Assembly (NCBI GenBank): GCA_036277075.1
Contig: DASUNQ010000079.1
Location: 1 to 7,606, forward strand
Length of the DNA: 7,606 nucleotides
DNA from: DASUNQ01 sp036277075
GTDB taxonomy: Bacteria; Acidobacteriota; Thermoanaerobaculia; Multivoradales; UBA5704
Direction: 5' to 3'
Positions within the stretch are counted from its first letter, which is position 1, and each line of letters opens with the position of its first letter. The position numbers and the translations under genes are program-made. Below are positions 5,881-7,606 of this stretch, piece by piece. Below the pieces are notes generated by a model. It was given only the letters and a program-made list of their open reading frames with translations. It had not been told where the DNA came from and did not search any database.

Positions 5881-6968
5881 GCCGCGCTCCGGCCGGCGGG
5901 CGAGCCGTAGGCTGCGTACGCCGCGAGGCAGCGGTCCACCACCCGCTCCCAGGTGAACTCGGCCTCGACCCGCGCGCGGGCGCCGCGGGAGAGGCGGCGC
6001 CACAGCTCGGGATCGCCGGCGAGGCGGCGCAGCGCCGCGGCGATCGCCGCGGCGTCGTTCGGGGGCACCAGGAGGCCGCTCGCCTCGTGCTCCACGATCT
6101 CGGGGAGCGAGGCGGCCGCGGCGGCGACGACCGGGCAGCCGCAGGCCATCGCCTCGACGAGAGCCAGGCCGAAGAGCTCGTGCGCGCCGGCGTCGCCGTC
6201 GGGCGCGGTGGGCGTCGGATGAACGAGGGTCATCGCGCGCTGCAGGTACGGCAGCACCTCGGCGTCAGGGAGGCCGAGGTGGAAGCGCACGTCCTTGCCG
6301 GCGGCGAGCTCCCGCAGCCCCGCGAGGTAGGCGCCGTCTTGGCTTGAGCCGATCACGTGCAGCGTCATCCCCGCCGGCAGCCCCTCGATCAGGAGGTGGA
6401 CCCCCTTGTGCGGCAGCAGGCGGCCGAGGAAGACGACCGAGCCGTCGTGCGCCGGCTCGGCGCGGGCCGGGTAGCGCGCCAGGTCGACGCCGCCGTAGAT
6501 GACCCGGTGGCGCCGGTTCCGCCCGGGGAGCGCGCGCGCGGCGTAGCGCGAGATCGGCAGGTGCGCCGCGATCCAGCGCGACTGGTCGATCTGGTAGCCG
6601 GGGGTCCAGGCGCCGCCGCCGAGGTCGGAGACGAAGACCTGGCTGCCGCGCAGCCTGCCGGCGAGCGCGGCGAGGAAGGTGGGGAGGACGAAGTACTGGT
6701 GGCAGTGGACGACGTCCGCGCCGGCCAGCTCCCGGAAGAGCGCGGCCGAGAGGGGCGCCCGCGACCAGCTGCGCAGGATCACCCGCTCGTAGCGCGGCGC
6801 CGGCCGCTCGCGCAGGGCGCGGCGGCCGAAGCTCACGAGCTTCACCTCGGCGCGCGCCGCCATCGCGCGCGACAGCTCCTCGGCGAAGCGCTCGCCCCCG
6901 CCCAGGACCGACTCCGGGGCGAAGTAGGTGGGGCTCACGTGGCAGACGCGCAGCACCGCTCCGCTCAC
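5877..6968 (-). CDS. Glycosyltransferase family 4 protein (first of the run)
   Basis: This 363-residue protein has the usual length and two-Rossmann GT-B layout of GT4 enzymes, which transfer a sugar from a nucleotide-sugar donor with retention of configuration. It acts on the cytoplasmic side. The N-terminal acceptor domain has a glycine loop, LGGGERFAEEL (22-32), and the strand ADVVHCHQYF (84-93). The donor domain has IYGGVD (157-162), GRLLPHKGVHLL (182-193, with the phosphate-binding R183 and K188), the EX7E motif at E264 and E272 in HELFGLALVEAMACG, and GLLVPPND (298-305). The GTG start at 6968 overlaps the flippase stop by four bases. No usable Shine-Dalgarno is visible at normal spacing (a GGGA abuts the start), so translation probably depends on coupling. 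V5 (GTG, 6956) is a less likely alternative start. Donor sugar and linkage cannot be told from sequence. Confidence 0.93.
   Translation of the reverse strand: MSGAVLRVCHVSPTYFAPESVLGGGERFAEELSRAMAARAEVKLVSFGRRALRERPAPRYERVILRSWSRAPLSAALFRELAGADVVHCHQYFVLPTFLAALAGRLRGSQVFVSDLGGGAWTPGYQIDQSRWIAAHLPISRYAARALPGRNRRHRVIYGGVDLARYPARAEPAHDGSVVFLGRLLPHKGVHLLIEGLPAGMTLHVIGSSQDGAYLAGLRELAAGKDVRFHLGLPDAEVLPYLQRAMTLVHPTPTAPDGDAGAHELFGLALVEAMACGCPVVAAAAASLPEIVEHEASGLLVPPNDAAAIAAALRRLAGDPELWRRLSRGARARVEAEFTWERVVDRCLAAYAAYGSPAGRSAA
5887..5890 (-). promoter_or_regulatory. Shine-Dalgarno GGAG for the glycosyltransferase starting at 5880
   Basis: GGAG on the minus strand lies six bases upstream of GTG 5880, inside the end of the preceding gene. 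It supports GTG 5880 over the upstream in-frame ATG at 6003. Confidence 0.6.
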
Positions 6969-7606
6969 TCCCAGGCGACCGCCGCGGGGCGGGTGAAGCC
7001 GAGCCAGGCGATGGCGGCCTGCCCGGCGAGGGCGGCGGCTGCCGAGAGGACGCCGAAGCGGAGGACGCCGGCCGTCGTCCCGAGCGGCAGCAGCGCGAGG
7101 AGCGCCGCCTGCGCCGCCACCAGGCCGCCGACCGCGGCCCCCTGCCAGCGGGTCCAGGAGCGGGCCATGTTGACCGCGACGAGGTAGCCGTCGAGAAGCG
7201 TCAGGCCGGCGGCGGCGACCACCAGCCGCAGCTCGCGGCCGAGGCCGGCGTAGGACTCGCCGAGGAGCCAGAGGAAGGGGCCCGGAGCGACCCAGGCGGC
7301 GGCGAGGAGCCCCAACGCCACGGCCGCGAGCAGAGCGCCGAACTGGAGGTAGCGGCGCCGGTAGAGGCGGTCGTCGGCGAGCCGCGCCAGGCGCGGCAGG
7401 AAGACGACGCCGGTCAGGCCCGAGAACAGACCGACCACGAGGCCGAGCCGGCCGAGGGCGCCGACCTCGGCGATCGTCCGCGCGGCACCGAAGGCGGCGG
7501 CGAGCCAGACGAGGAGAGGGCCCTGGAAGGCGAAATAGAGGGCGCTCGGCAGGGTCGGGAGCAGGTAGCGGAGGACCCGCCGGCGATAGTGGGCGAGCGG
7601 TTCGGA
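6965..7606 (-). CDS. Polysaccharide flippase (Wzx-like, MOP superfamily), C-terminal half, partial
   Basis: The reading frame is open from the right edge and ends at TGA 6967-6965, giving 213 visible residues. Full-length relatives have about 400-500, so roughly the N-terminal half lies outside. Role known for the family: moving a lipid-linked oligosaccharide unit across the cytoplasmic membrane. The best signature is the stretch at visible residues 15-53, with LPTLPSALYFAFQG followed by AEVGALGRLGL, which matches a conserved region of bacterial polysaccharide flippases. About six hydrophobic helices follow (near residues 29-40, 52-70, 90-107, 127-146, 156-175, 180-202), with an Arg-rich cytoplasmic loop near 71-86. 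LLGESYAGLG (114-123) is also typical of the family. The stop overlaps the next start by four bases (GTGA). The substrate is inferred only from the glycosyltransferase neighbours. An exporter of another lipid-linked glycan in the same superfamily is the main alternative. Confidence 0.88.
   Translation of the reverse strand, partial: SEPLAHYRRRVLRYLLPTLPSALYFAFQGPLLVWLAAAFGAARTIAEVGALGRLGLVVGLFSGLTGVVFLPRLARLADDRLYRRRYLQFGALLAAVALGLLAAAWVAPGPFLWLLGESYAGLGRELRLVVAAAGLTLLDGYLVAVNMARSWTRWQGAAVGGLVAAQAALLALLPLGTTAGVLRFGVLSAAAALAGQAAIAWLGFTRPAAVAWE

Noticed and set aside
5047..5910. 287-codon plus-strand open frame
   Set aside because: Composition is Arg/Ala/Gly/Glu-rich without domain signals, and it is antisense to the second GT4 gene.
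6357..7187. 276-codon plus-strand open frame opposite the first GT4 and flippase genes
   Set aside because: It shows the same shadow composition, with no signature residues or plausible start context.
1..7606. tRNA, rRNA, CRISPR, insertion sequence or attachment site
   Set aside because: The window is continuously coding on one strand. I saw no direct-repeat array, no terminal inverted repeats and no RNA-gene-like stretch.

Overview
The window is a fragment of a bacterial cell-surface or secreted polysaccharide gene cluster of the Wzx/Wzy-dependent type. All seven complete or partial genes plus a partial eighth lie on the minus strand, so transcription runs from the right edge to the left edge. 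Base composition is very GC-rich (about 75-80% in the lines I counted), with G or C in nearly every third codon position. This suits a high-GC Gram-negative lineage such as Myxococcota or related deltaproteobacteria, Acidobacteriota, or a similar environmental group. Nothing in the window fixes the taxon.

Layout in transcription order. 7606-6965: C-terminal half of a polysaccharide flippase (Wzx-like, MOP superfamily). 6968-5877, 5880-4801 and 4804-3641: three GT-B glycosyltransferases of the GT4 type. 3644-3594: a possible 16-codon mini-ORF filling the only intergenic gap. 3597-2599: a divergent GT-B-like glycosyltransferase without the usual acidic motif. 2602-1547: another GT4 glycosyltransferase. 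1550-105: a many-times membrane-spanning O-antigen polymerase/ligase-like protein (Wzy role). 108-1: the first 36 residues of a further glycosyltransferase, cut by the window edge.

The genes are packed without spacers. Each of the six direct gene junctions is a 4-base start/stop overlap (GTGA, ATGA or TTGA), which implies one polycistronic message with translational coupling. The single exception is the 43-base gap at 3598-3640. I see no internal promoter, no convincing terminator, no RNA gene, no mobile element and no CRISPR array. No stretch of 300 bases lacks a gene.

Inferred teamwork: the glycosyltransferases would successively add sugars to an undecaprenyl-linked primer on the cytoplasmic face. 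The flippase would move the finished unit across the inner membrane, and the Wzy-like protein would polymerise units on the outer side. The priming transferase, chain-length/export proteins (Wzz/Wzc, Wza) and nucleotide-sugar genes are not in this window and presumably lie outside it. The sugars and linkages cannot be read from these sequences. The most unusual points are the mini-ORF bridge at 3594-3644 and the divergent transferase at 2599-3597.
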